This document shows, one piece after another, positions 35,817 to 44,382 of a stretch of 64,000 nucleotides of DNA. Made by a program: the position numbers and the translations under genes. Under the pieces are notes generated by a model. It searched no databases and had not been told where the DNA came from. It saw only the letters and a list, made by a program, of their open reading frames with translations. Origin of the DNA: Myxococcales bacterium (GTDB lineage: Bacteria; Myxococcota; Myxococcia; Myxococcales; JAJYLH01); contig JAJYLH010000001.1 in assembly GCA_021787845.1 (NCBI GenBank), forward strand, positions 1 through 64,000, in the 5' to 3' direction. Position 1 is the first letter of the stretch; each line of letters opens with the position of its first letter.

Positions 35817-36180
35817 GAGACGAGGCGTAGAGATGGAGATGAACTTGCTGTTCGCGTAGGCTTGCAGGTGCTCGGCGCTGACGCCGTGGAACGTGCCCGC
35901 GAGCCACGTCTTCAGGTTCGAGAAGGCAAGGTGGATCATCGACAAGTGCTTCTCGGCCATGTCAGGGTCGCCCTTCGACATTCAACACGACCGGCCGGTG
36001 ATCGTACCCCAACCGAGCCAGCCCGTCGTAGCCCTGCCAGCCGTCGGTGACGACCGTCGTCCCGACGTAGACGTGGTCGCCAAGTGTGTCAACCGGATAG
36101 GCATGGCTCCGATCAGCAGTTCCCAATGACGGTCTACTCGCAATAACTCTGATTGTATCCGTCTGTGCCGGCCAGGCCAT
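35817..36180 (-). pseudogene. Fragment of an IS1595-type transposase
   Basis: The minus strand encodes TTVVTDGWQGYDGLARLGYDH, typical of the DDE domain of ISXO2/IS1595 transposases. It then hits a stop at about 35962 and continues in another frame with FSNLKTWLAGTFHGVSAEHL, the conserved C-terminal block. Both the frameshift and the missing N-terminal zinc ribbon and first catalytic Asp mark it as a dead remnant. I could not find terminal inverted repeats. Confidence 0.75.
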
Positions 36181-36213
36181 CCACTTGCGCTGCTAACCAG
36201 AGGCGAAAATCTT

Positions 36214-39045
36214 CTATGAGACGCCAGCCGACGCAGATCCTGGTCGTCGATGACGACATGGGCGCCCAGACCAACGTCCGTCGCCTTCTGGAAAGCATGG
36301 GCTACCGAGTAGAAGTCGCCGAAGTCTCCTTTCAGGCGAGGAGAGTCCCTCCTCGCCGGTCGATCTCCGCCGTCGTCGCCACAGCAGGACCAGGCCGAGC
36401 AGCCACGCTCCTTGGAGGGGGTCCGCGCTACAGCCGCAGCCGCCAGTGATTTTCGCTTCGGTCGTCGCCGATCCGCTGCGGCCGGCGCCGTCGACCGCGA
36501 TGCCGGTCACCGTGAACGTTCCTGCTTTCGTGTAGCGATGCGGAATCTGGACTGCTGTGACACCGTCTCGTTCGACCGTCGGAGTGCCGTCGCCGAAATC
36601 GACGGTCCACGAGAACCCCGAGTTGTCGCCACCCGGCTCGACCGCCGACGCGACGACGTTCACGGTGATCCCAACGCTTCCCGCGACAGCCCCTTGGAAC
36701 GCGACTTTCGGCGGTGGCGGATTCACTTGGACCTCGCACTCGTCACTCGCCGTCTTGCCCGCACGGTCGGTCGCTGTGAAGATCGCCTGATGCGGACCGA
36801 CACCCGATGGCGACAGCGAATACGACTCCGCGCTTGCCCCGGTGAGGGTCTGCGCCGGTCCGCCGTCGACGCTCACCGACACCGTGAGCTGGTCGCCGGG
36901 GTCCGGATCCGAGGCGACAATCGTAATCTCCACCGACTGACCGGCGGTGACCGTCGCCTGATGCGGGCTGACACTGATCTTCGGTGGCCGATCCTCTTCC
37001 GCGAGGTAACTTCCCATCAGCGGCGCGCCGGGCTTGCCGCGTTCGTCGAGACGCAGGAGGTACGCGCCAGCGCCAAACCCGATCATCGGCGCGGCGCCCG
37101 CGTAGTCGGCGGTGTTGGCGTCCAAGAGCTCCGAGAGGATGCCGAAGTTCGCCGCCGCCTGCTCGGTGTTCCAATCGAACATGGCCTTCGCCGCGTCCGC
37201 GCGTCCCGCGAGCTCGAGCGCGCGCGCAAGCCTCAAGTCGAGAAGAACCCACTCTTGCGAGTCGTAGCTGCTTCCCCACTGATCTCGAAAGATGCCATGC
37301 CCCGACGGCGGCGTCAGGCCCGCGAGGAGCGCATCGAGGGTCGCGTTCGCAGTCACGCCAGTCGGATCGACCAGCCCGAAGTTCAGCGCCTCGAGCACCG
37401 CTCCATCGAGCCGATGTGCCGGATCGTTCACGACTTCCTGCGCCTCGGTCAAGACCGCATCGTCCGGCGAACGCACGAGCGCCAAAGCGTCGCGCGCCTT
37501 CCTGGCAGCCCCGGCGTAGGTCGACGCATCGGCCGCGTCACCCGCCAGCGTCGCCAGGTCTGCTGCCGCCTCGAACCCTCGGGCCGCCGCGATGGTCGTG
37601 TAGGCAAAGTGCTTCTGCTGCCCGTTCCAGTGGACTTCCCAAATCGACGAATCCGCCGCGACGAGCCCGTTCGACTGCTGCAAGTGCAGGAGCACGTTGG
37701 CGACGCCATCGCGGACCTTCGGCCACCAGGCGGCGAGCGACGCCGCGTCGCTCGACGCGCGGAGGTACTCGTCGACCTCCCAAAGGAAGAGGCCGAAGCC
37801 GTCGAACTCGACGTTCGGTCCGTTATCGTTGACGTCGCTCTCTTCGGTGCCGTCGCCGAAGTAGCGGCACACCGAGATCTGATACGGCATGCCGACCTTG
37901 TCTTCTTGGGTGCCGGCGGTCGCGCCGAGCTGGAAGGCAATCGCATCTTTCGCCTCCGCCAGATGCCCGGTGCGGACGAGCGCGACGGTCGCATAGGCCA
38001 TGTCGCGCACCCAGGCGATGTTCCACTGGCCCGGCGGCAAGCTCGCGAGGAGCTGCCCGTGCGGCGAACCAGGCTCCTGCACTTGCGCCATCCTCAAGAA
38101 GACTTGCGACTGCGCGTCGACCATCGCCTCGTCGGCGCTCGCGGACGCCGGCGGAGGCGTGACCCAGGCGTTCCAGTCCGCGACCTCGCCGTCGTAGAGC
38201 TGCTCCGGCGTTCGGTTCGAGATCCAGGTCTTCACCCGGTCGACCGCGTCCTGAGCGTTCGCGTCGGGCGCGAGGACGACGTACCACCCGAGCCACTGCG
38301 TGCCGCCCACCGCCATCGCGCCGAGATCCGACTGAAAGCCGCCGACGAGATCGTTTCCGGTCGTCGGCGTCGTCACGTCGGTCGTGAAGTCGGCGCCAGC
38401 TTGGAGCGCGTCGTAAGGGTTCTTCGGATCTCCACCCGCGGCGGCGGTCCTCCCGGTGCTGGAGACGACGCTGCCAAAACCGACGGCGACGCCCGAGTCG
38501 CCCGAGACGTAGTACGCATCCCGAACCGTGTTGTAGACGAGGCGTTCGTTGTCGCTGGACGGGTCGGGGCTGCCGGCGCCCAGGTGGAGGTTCGCGAGGA
38601 AGAATGCGTTCACGTCGTCGCCGGGCGCGTCGCGCGTCACCTTGAGCAGCACCAAGGCCGCGTTCTCGGACAGGCTCATCGGCGCGAAGTCGTATTCGTC
38701 GAGGGTCAGGCCCTGGAGCTCGCGCCGGACGTGGACGATGCCGGTCGCGGGCACGTACTCGACGAGACTGGGCGTCACGTCGGGCAGCCACGCGCCCGGT
38801 GTTCCGGCCGCGCCGACGCGGATACCCGGGTACATGTCCCAGAGGAAGTTGCGCGACTCGACGCCTGCCGAGGGGAAGCGGTACGGGTGCTCGAGAAAGG
38901 TGTCGACGCGATCCTTCGCCAGGTCGAACACGATCGTCGCGCGCCCGTTGGAGCTCGGCAGCGCGGTCGCCGACCGATGCGGCTCCGCCGCCACCGCGTT
39001 TGTCGCGAGAGCCATCGCCACCGCCGCTGCCAGCGTCCGGTTCAT
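36214..39045 (-). CDS. Secreted GH15-like protein with PKD domains and MYXO-CTERM-like tail
   Basis: The 943-aa protein has a signal peptide (NRTLAAAVAMALATNAVAA). A large helical domain (about 60-690) resembles GH15 glucoamylase-type enzymes: WNIAWVRDMAYATVALVR, SSIWEVHW with the likely general acid, and SYDSQEWVLLDLRLARALE near the expected base. Two Ig/PKD-like domains follow (FDWTVDFGDGTP type). The end, GGCGCSADPLQGAWLLGL then WRRRRR, fits a MYXO-CTERM surface-anchoring tail. About 40 further residues are antisense to the receiver fragment, so the natural stop may have been lost. I chose the start by the signal peptide; TAGGCT lies 7 nt upstream. Confidence 0.8.
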   Translation of the reverse strand: MNRTLAAAVAMALATNAVAAEPHRSATALPSSNGRATIVFDLAKDRVDTFLEHPYRFPSAGVESRNFLWDMYPGIRVGAAGTPGAWLPDVTPSLVEYVPATGIVHVRRELQGLTLDEYDFAPMSLSENAALVLLKVTRDAPGDDVNAFFLANLHLGAGSPDPSSDNERLVYNTVRDAYYVSGDSGVAVGFGSVVSSTGRTAAAGGDPKNPYDALQAGADFTTDVTTPTTGNDLVGGFQSDLGAMAVGGTQWLGWYVVLAPDANAQDAVDRVKTWISNRTPEQLYDGEVADWNAWVTPPPASASADEAMVDAQSQVFLRMAQVQEPGSPHGQLLASLPPGQWNIAWVRDMAYATVALVRTGHLAEAKDAIAFQLGATAGTQEDKVGMPYQISVCRYFGDGTEESDVNDNGPNVEFDGFGLFLWEVDEYLRASSDAASLAAWWPKVRDGVANVLLHLQQSNGLVAADSSIWEVHWNGQQKHFAYTTIAAARGFEAAADLATLAGDAADASTYAGAARKARDALALVRSPDDAVLTEAQEVVNDPAHRLDGAVLEALNFGLVDPTGVTANATLDALLAGLTPPSGHGIFRDQWGSSYDSQEWVLLDLRLARALELAGRADAAKAMFDWNTEQAAANFGILSELLDANTADYAGAAPMIGFGAGAYLLRLDERGKPGAPLMGSYLAEEDRPPKISVSPHQATVTAGQSVEITIVASDPDPGDQLTVSVSVDGGPAQTLTGASAESYSLSPSGVGPHQAIFTATDRAGKTASDECEVQVNPPPPKVAFQGAVAGSVGITVNVVASAVEPGGDNSGFSWTVDFGDGTPTVERDGVTAVQIPHRYTKAGTFTVTGIAVDGAGRSGSATTEAKITGGCGCSADPLQGAWLLGLVLLWRRRRRSTGEEGLSSPERRLRRLLLGSPCFPEGDGRWSGRPCRHRRPGSASAGVS
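36216..36323 (+). pseudogene. Truncated response-regulator receiver domain
   Basis: From an ATG the plus strand encodes about 36 residues including ILVVDDDMGAQTNVRRLLES and MGYRVEVAE, the first beta-alpha-beta of a receiver domain with its acidic pair. The phosphorylated Asp and the rest are absent. Beyond 36323 the sequence is the antisense of the GH15-like gene's 3' end, so this marks a recombination junction. Confidence 0.65.
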
Positions 39046-39052
39046 CGAGGCG

Positions 39053-39058
39053 AGCCTA
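39053..39058 (-). promoter_or_regulatory. Candidate -10 box, leaderless start of the GH15-like gene
   Basis: TAGGCT on the minus strand lies 7 nt before the ATG at 39045. There is no Shine-Dalgarno sequence. The same hexamer precedes the SEC-C and DUF1648 genes. Confidence 0.35.
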
Positions 39059-39150
39059 GCAAACGGGTCGGACATGGAGGCGCGGAGCCTTGAAAGGCCG
39101 GGGCGGGGCGTCGAGGCGCGCCCGACGAGGCTCGCGAGCGATGGAGCCCC

Positions 39151-40125
39151 TCACAAGCCGCACAGCTCGGCGAAACCGCTCTCGCCCATCGACAGCGTTG
39201 TCGTGAGGCGGTCGCGGAAGCGGCGCCAGTCCTTCCGGCGCAGTCGGTCCGTCCCCAGCGGCGCGAGATGGAAGTCGAGAATCCGCGTCGCGGTGAAGCG
39301 GAGCGCCGAGAAGCGCGCCCACGGGTAGAGGGCAGCCCTCTCGTCCCGCGAGAGCTTGCGCTCCTGCTGGTAGCCGGCGACCAGCGCGTGCGCGCGCGCC
39401 GGCACGTAGGCGTCGTCGTACGCGCCCGCGTGGATCGCCGTCGCCAAGTCGAGCACGAACGGCCCCCGGCAGGCCATCTCGAAGTCGAGCACCGTGGCGA
39501 CCCGATTGCCCAGGAACCAGAGGTTGTCCGGGAACCAGTCGGCGTGAATCACGCCCTCGTGCGCCGTCGGCAACTCGCCCAGCCGCTCCTGCTCGCTATC
39601 CAGGAGCGCTCGTGCTTCCCGGAGCTCCGGGTCCATCGTGCCGGCCGGCCGGGCGAGGATCGACCGGACGAGGTGCTGCACCGCTTTCGGCCCATAGCGG
39701 TTCTCCTGCTTTCCGTGGAAGCTCTCGGTCACCACGTGGAGCCGCCCGAGCAGCCGCCCGCTGTCGAGCGCCTGCTCCCGGGTCAACGACCGCGGCTCCA
39801 CCGGCTCGCCGGCGGCGAGCTGGAAGACGCAGGCGAAGCGATCCTTCACCGTCCGAACTGGCCGCCCCTCTGCGCTCTCCAGGAGCCGTACCGCTGGGTA
39901 GCGCGCCGTCGTGAGGTGGCGCAGGAGCTCCGTCTCGAACCGGACCTCGTGCTCGGCGCGCCCCTCGGAGAGCCGGAGGACGAATTTTCCGGTCGCGGTC
40001 TCCAGCCGGTAGAGCGTGTTGATGGACCCCTCGGGGAGCCCCCGCGCCTTCTGCAGCTCGCCCAGTCCCCACGCGCGGGCGACCTCCCGCAGCTCGTGCT
40101 CGCTCAGCTCGGTGCGGATTCCCAC
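39151..40125 (-). CDS. Homoserine kinase-like (APH-fold) protein
   Basis: The 324-aa protein starts at a GTG 3 nt after GGGAGGA. It has the aminoglycoside phosphotransferase fold: GSINTLYRLETATGKFVLRL (nucleotide-binding lysine region), catalytic EGVIHADWFPDNLWF and the metal-binding ATVLDFEMACRGPF. The layout matches ThrB of the type II homoserine kinase family, which phosphorylates homoserine for threonine synthesis. Other APH-type kinases of small molecules remain possible. It stands alone between the GH15-like gene and a divergent lipoprotein gene. Confidence 0.82.
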   Translation of the reverse strand: MGIRTELSEHELREVARAWGLGELQKARGLPEGSINTLYRLETATGKFVLRLSEGRAEHEVRFETELLRHLTTARYPAVRLLESAEGRPVRTVKDRFACVFQLAAGEPVEPRSLTREQALDSGRLLGRLHVVTESFHGKQENRYGPKAVQHLVRSILARPAGTMDPELREARALLDSEQERLGELPTAHEGVIHADWFPDNLWFLGNRVATVLDFEMACRGPFVLDLATAIHAGAYDDAYVPARAHALVAGYQQERKLSRDERAALYPWARFSALRFTATRILDFHLAPLGTDRLRRKDWRRFRDRLTTTLSMGESGFAELCGL

Positions 40126-40274
40126 GCTTCCTCCCGTCAAGCCGCCCCGTCCTGGAGTGGTTCGCCGTCGTCCAAACGACCGATGCCCTCCCGGCCGTTT
40201 TCCCGTACACTGCTCGGCCGTCTGGCGTGGGCCCTGCGTTTGGGGCGCCTTCGCGCTTCCCTCGGGAGCATCCC

Positions 40275-42470
40275 ATGAATCGGTTCGGCCTGCGAACGTT
40301 GGTGGCGGTGGGCATCGCCGCGACGGTGGCCTGCGGGGGCAAGCAAACGAATACCGGCACGCCCGACGCGGGCGGCGGCTACACCACCGGGACCAAGGTG
40401 CTGACGCGGGTCGGCGCGGGGAACATCCAGGCGCACCCCGGCGACGCGCTGACCTTGTCGGCGCTCTTGTCGGAGAGCGAGGTCGGTCCGGTCGCGAACG
40501 CGAAGGTGACCTGGCGCATTTCCCAGGATCCGGGCGGCGGAACGGCGCTCGCCGGCACCGATTCCCAGACCAACTCCGCCGGCGTCGCGCAGATGAAGGT
40601 CACGCTCGGCACCGAGGCGGGCACCCTGATGCTGCGCGCGGACTCGGACGGTGCGACGAGCAAGGCGGTCTGGAAGGTCGAGATCAAGCCGCTCATCAAG
40701 CACCTCGTGATCATCCAGGACGGCCCGCAGGGGCCGGTGAGCAACCGCGACCAGACCGGCCTCGTCGCCGACGTGACGACGAGCGTGGGCACTCAGGTCC
40801 GGCTGCGGGTGAAGGCGACGTTCGACGACGCCGATACCGAACGCGTCGACGCGCAGGAGCCGGTGCAGTTCGCGATTCCGAACGAGGGCGACTCGCAGGG
40901 CGCGAATTTCGCGACCGTGGGGGACGGGAAGGTGACGACCCAGGCCGACGGCGAGGCGGACATCACGCTCGACCCCGGCGTCCGGCCGACGGCGGCCGAC
41001 AAGCTCGAGGTGACCGCGGCGATCGCCGGCGCTCCCCAGGTCACCTTCTGGGTCGCCGTTCAACCCGGCGGGTGCACCGGTCCGTCGTGCTGCTCGAACG
41101 ACCAGCAGTGCGGCTCGGGGATGATCTGCCAGGGTGGCCAGTGCGTCAGCGCCGGCGGCGGCAATCCGACCGGCGACTGCACGACCAGCGACAGCCCCTG
41201 TCCCACCGGCTACCAGTGCAACAAGTCGACCGGCGTCTGCGAGCCGATGACCCCGCCGCCCTGCCCGAACGGCTGCAACGACGCGGCTTGCGCCTGCACC
41301 GACCCCGACACCAAGTGCAACGCGCAGACGGGCGTGTGCGACCCGACGACGCCGGAGTGCCAGACCAACACCGACTGCCCGAGCGGGTTCACCTGCCAGA
41401 ACGGCGCCTGCATCCCGAATTCGTCGGACACCATCGACGTCACGGGCCACTGGTACACCCAGCACGACTTCGACATCCACGACGCGCTGCCCGGATGGGT
41501 GCAGACGATCGCGAAGTTCACCCGCCTCGGGGACCAGGCGCTCCTCGGCCAGCTCAACATCCCGAGCTGGGCGAACGCGCTCATCAGCGGCATCGTCCAG
41601 CAGTACGTGCCCTCCTGGGTGACCCAGCTCGTCTACCTGCTCGACAACGCCTTCACGCTGTTCTCGGACCTCCGGTCCGAGGGCGAGATGGACCTCGTGG
41701 CGAACGGCAGCCCTGCCGTTCTCCAGGGCACCGAGAACTGGACGAGCTTCGTCTTCTACCTGCTCGCGCAGTGCGGGACGAACATCGGCGGCGACCCGAA
41801 CAACCCGCCGCCTTGCGCCCGCTTCGACATCTACACGAGCGACCTGAGCCAGGCGAACCTCGCGGTCGAGGTCGAGCCGTTCGCGGCGAGGGTCGGCGGC
41901 GACACGGCGCACGGCTACACCATCTTCATGGACAAGCGGGTGGCCAAGCTCGACATCCAGGGCCTCATCCGCTACGTGCTCGAGCAGGCCGTGCAGATCG
42001 TCACCGGCTACCCGTCGCTCGAGGACCAGTGCCTGGACAACGCCGGCGACTGCGTCACCTGCCGGAGCGGGCAGGCGCCCGACCCGACCGATTGCCCCGG
42101 AGCGCTCTCGAGCATGGTCGACTGCCAGAGCCTTTCCGACCAGCTCGACAGCTTGATCGGCATCAACATCGACTTCACGCCGCTGTGCCAGGCGGCGGTC
42201 GAGGCGGCGGGCAGCGCCCTCGTCAACGCGCTCGGGAACATCGTCGTCCACACCGACGTGCTCAAGTTCTCGGGCCAGGCCTCGGCGCGGGCGACGCAGG
42301 AGTACGGCGATGGGCCGAACACCGCCGAGTGGCTGGGCTATCCGGACTACAAGTGCCAGAAGCCCAGCGACGGCGGCTGCGACGGCGTCTGGACCGCCAA
42401 GGTCAACATCGTCGACAACGTTCCCGGCCGCTGGCACGCCTCCCGCCAGCCGTTCTCCGACGGTAACTAG
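40275..42470 (+). CDS. Large Cys-rich lipoprotein with Ig-like N-terminus
   Basis: The 731-aa product follows CGGGAG and has a lipoprotein signal ending AATVAC. Residues about 40-270 are two Ig-like beta domains. A Cys-rich region (about 275-390) has repeated C..D..C..G..C units such as NDQQCGSGMICQGGQC and NTDCPSGFTCQNGAC, common in secreted Myxococcota proteins. The remaining 340 residues (TGHWYTQHDFDIHDALPGW...) are a domain I do not recognise. It is probably on the outer surface; its role is unknown. Confidence 0.8.
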   Translation: MNRFGLRTLVAVGIAATVACGGKQTNTGTPDAGGGYTTGTKVLTRVGAGNIQAHPGDALTLSALLSESEVGPVANAKVTWRISQDPGGGTALAGTDSQTNSAGVAQMKVTLGTEAGTLMLRADSDGATSKAVWKVEIKPLIKHLVIIQDGPQGPVSNRDQTGLVADVTTSVGTQVRLRVKATFDDADTERVDAQEPVQFAIPNEGDSQGANFATVGDGKVTTQADGEADITLDPGVRPTAADKLEVTAAIAGAPQVTFWVAVQPGGCTGPSCCSNDQQCGSGMICQGGQCVSAGGGNPTGDCTTSDSPCPTGYQCNKSTGVCEPMTPPPCPNGCNDAACACTDPDTKCNAQTGVCDPTTPECQTNTDCPSGFTCQNGACIPNSSDTIDVTGHWYTQHDFDIHDALPGWVQTIAKFTRLGDQALLGQLNIPSWANALISGIVQQYVPSWVTQLVYLLDNAFTLFSDLRSEGEMDLVANGSPAVLQGTENWTSFVFYLLAQCGTNIGGDPNNPPPCARFDIYTSDLSQANLAVEVEPFAARVGGDTAHGYTIFMDKRVAKLDIQGLIRYVLEQAVQIVTGYPSLEDQCLDNAGDCVTCRSGQAPDPTDCPGALSSMVDCQSLSDQLDSLIGINIDFTPLCQAAVEAAGSALVNALGNIVVHTDVLKFSGQASARATQEYGDGPNTAEWLGYPDYKCQKPSDGGCDGVWTAKVNIVDNVPGRWHASRQPFSDGN

Positions 42471-42541
42471 CGGCGCTGCCTCCAAGCAGGAGCGGTCGAG
42501 AGCGCCAGGCGCCTCGCGCGGCGCCGTTCGTCGCACCTGGG

Positions 42542-42586
42542 CGATCAGACCGATCGGTCGGATCGGACCGATCGGTCCGATCGACG
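42542..42586. repeat. 9-bp CGATCGGTC tandem array (5 copies)
   Basis: Five units, CGATCAGAC, CGATCGGTC, GGATCGGAC, CGATCGGTC and CGATCGACG, lie in the gap between the lipoprotein gene and the DUF971 gene. It belongs to the same family as the arrays at 27972, 30271, 34137 and 51026. Confidence 0.88.
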
Positions 42587-42653
42587 CTGCGGCCTCCAGC
42601 GCTGCCACCGCGGCCGTGTCTTGGCGCGCGATGCCGGCGGCCGCCAGGGCGGT

Positions 42654-42659
42654 TATCCT
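42654..42659 (+). promoter_or_regulatory. Candidate -10 box, leaderless start of the DUF971 gene
   Basis: TATCCT lies 9 nt before the ATG at 42669 with no Shine-Dalgarno sequence between. Confidence 0.35.
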
Positions 42660-42668
42660 CGGCGCGCC

Positions 42669-43016
42669 ATGGGCCTCCTCGACGACCTGCAACCGGCCAG
42701 CCCGAGAATCCGTCCGACCTCGCTCAGCGCCGAGGGCACCGAGCTCGTCATCGACTGGAGCGACGGCCGCCGGGACCGCCTGCCGATGCTCCTCGTGCGC
42801 GCGCGCTGCCCCTGCGCGAGCTGCGTCGACGAGTGGAGCGGCAAACGCCTCTTGAACGTGACCACGCTCCAGCCCGACGTCGCCGCGCGGAGGCTGACCG
42901 AGGTCGGCCGCTACGCCGTGCAGGTCGGTTGGAGCGACGGACACGACACCGGCATCTATTCGTGGGAGCTTTTGCGGGCGCTCGGCGACGAGCACGCCCG
43001 ACGGCAGAAAGGGTGA
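42669..43016 (+). CDS. DUF971 family protein
   Basis: The 115-aa protein has the DUF971 pattern: LVIDWSDGRRDRLPMLLVRA, CPCASCVDEWSGKRLL, and VGRYAVQVGWSDGHDTGIYSW near the end. DUF971 is the N-terminal domain of gamma-butyrobetaine hydroxylase and also occurs alone, sometimes next to iron-sulfur genes. The two Cys could bind a metal. Function of the stand-alone form is unknown. The start appears leaderless. Confidence 0.88.
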   Translation: MGLLDDLQPASPRIRPTSLSAEGTELVIDWSDGRRDRLPMLLVRARCPCASCVDEWSGKRLLNVTTLQPDVAARRLTEVGRYAVQVGWSDGHDTGIYSWELLRALGDEHARRQKG

Positions 43017-43338
43017 GGCGGGCGGCCGCGCTGGCGATGGCGCTCGTCCTCCGACTGCGCTCACGGTGAGCGGAAGCTGGCCTCCACCTCGCCGCGCATC
43101 GAGGTGCTCGGCGGCGCCGCACCTTCCCAGAGGCTCATCTACTCTCCGGCATGGGTGCCGCTCACCCCCGCACTCTCAGCGACAGGGTGCCCGCCCCGAC
43201 CGAGTGCCTCGCGGCCGTCTTCCGAGCGGCGATGTGTTCGGGTTGCGCCACGCGGTGAACGGCTGATACGTTGCCCGGCCCGAAGGGGGCGACGAGCGAA
43301 CGGACCAAGCCCAAGGCCTTGCGCAGAAGGAGACTTCG
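43017..43338. other. Gap without a gene before ilvE
   Basis: No ORF of interest lies here. A candidate promoter for ilvE is TTGCGC (43243-43248), an 18-bp spacer and TACGTT (43267-43272), which would leave a leader of about 60 nt. No riboswitch or leader-peptide attenuator is evident. Confidence 0.35.
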
Positions 43339-44259
43339 ATGGCCATTCCCAAGACGGACTTCATCTGGCTGGACGGCAAGCTCGTGCGGTGGGACGACGC
43401 GCAGGTGCCGCTCTTGACCCACACCCTCCACTACGGCCTCGGCGTGTTCGAAGGCATCCGCGCGTACAAGACGGCGACGGGCCCGGCGGTCTTCCGGCTG
43501 CGCGAGCACAACAAGCGGCTGCTCGACAGCGCGCACATCTGCTACATCAAGGTGCCGTATTCCCTGGAAGACCTGAACCGCGCCGCGCTCGAGCTGTTGC
43601 GGGCGAACCGCCAGGAGCAGTGCTACATCCGGCCGCTCATCTGGTACGGCGACGAGGCGATGGGCCTGGGCGCGCTCAACTCGGTCCACGTCGCCATCGC
43701 CACCTTCACCTGGGGCGCGTACCTCGGCGAGGAGGCGCTCAAGAGCGGCATCCGCGCGAAGGTCAGCTCGTTCCAGCGGCGCGGCGTCAACAGCATCCCG
43801 ACCAAGGGGAAGATCACCGGCGCCTACGTCAACTCGGTGCTCGCCAAGCGGGAAGCGCAGCTCGCCGGCTACGACGAGGCGATCATGCTCGACACCTTCG
43901 GCTACGTCTCCGAGGCGACCGGCGAGAACATCTTCGTCGTCAAGGACGGGGAGCTGTGGACGCCGCCGCTCGGCAGCGCCATCCTCGCCGGCATCACCCG
44001 CGACTCGCTGATGCGCCTCGCGCGCGACATGAACATCCCGGTGGTCGAACGGGAGATCAGCCGCGACATGCTCTATTGCGCGGATGAATGCTTCCTCTCC
44101 GGCACCGCGGCCGAGGTGACGCCGGTGCGCGAGGTCGACGACCGGGCCATCGGCAGCGGCGCCTCCGGGCCGATGACCCGGGAGCTGCAGGCGACCTTCT
44201 TCCGGGTCGTCCGCGGCGAGGACCCGCGCTACGCCTCGTGGCTGACCCCGGTCGGCTGA
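43339..44259 (+). CDS. ilvE: Branched-chain amino acid aminotransferase
   Basis: The 306-aa fold-type IV PLP enzyme follows AGAAGGAGACTTCG. It opens [19 protein letters not shown] and has [20 protein letters not shown], the PLP lysine in [32 protein letters not shown] and ENIFVVKDG. It transfers the amino group between glutamate and the 2-oxoacids of leucine, isoleucine and valine, in the cytosol. D-amino acid and ADC-lyase members of the fold are less likely given the LHYG and EGIR motifs. Confidence 0.96.
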   Translation: MAIPKTDFIWLDGKLVRWDDAQVPLLTHTLHYGLGVFEGIRAYKTATGPAVFRLREHNKRLLDSAHICYIKVPYSLEDLNRAALELLRANRQEQCYIRPLIWYGDEAMGLGALNSVHVAIATFTWGAYLGEEALKSGIRAKVSSFQRRGVNSIPTKGKITGAYVNSVLAKREAQLAGYDEAIMLDTFGYVSEATGENIFVVKDGELWTPPLGSAILAGITRDSLMRLARDMNIPVVEREISRDMLYCADECFLSGTAAEVTPVREVDDRAIGSGASGPMTRELQATFFRVVRGEDPRYASWLTPVG

Positions 44260-44382
44260 CCCCAAGAGCGCTTTCGCAACAGAGCGCCCGGGGAGGTGCC
44301 CGCTTCTTCGGTCTCGCCGGCCGGCCTTTTGCTATCGTGCGTTCCCCACGACGGCCAAGGCGACAGGGAGTCGAAAGCCGCG

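Noticed and set aside
35096..35830. ORFs made of TDQDLAP or PTKTPRQ repeats
   Set aside because: They are artefacts of the stop-free 21-bp tandem array.
36412..39093. 893-residue plus-strand ORF opposite the GH15-like gene
   Set aside because: It is a high-GC antisense shadow with Arg/Val-rich content and no motif, while the minus strand has a signal peptide, GH15-like motifs and a MYXO-CTERM-like tail.
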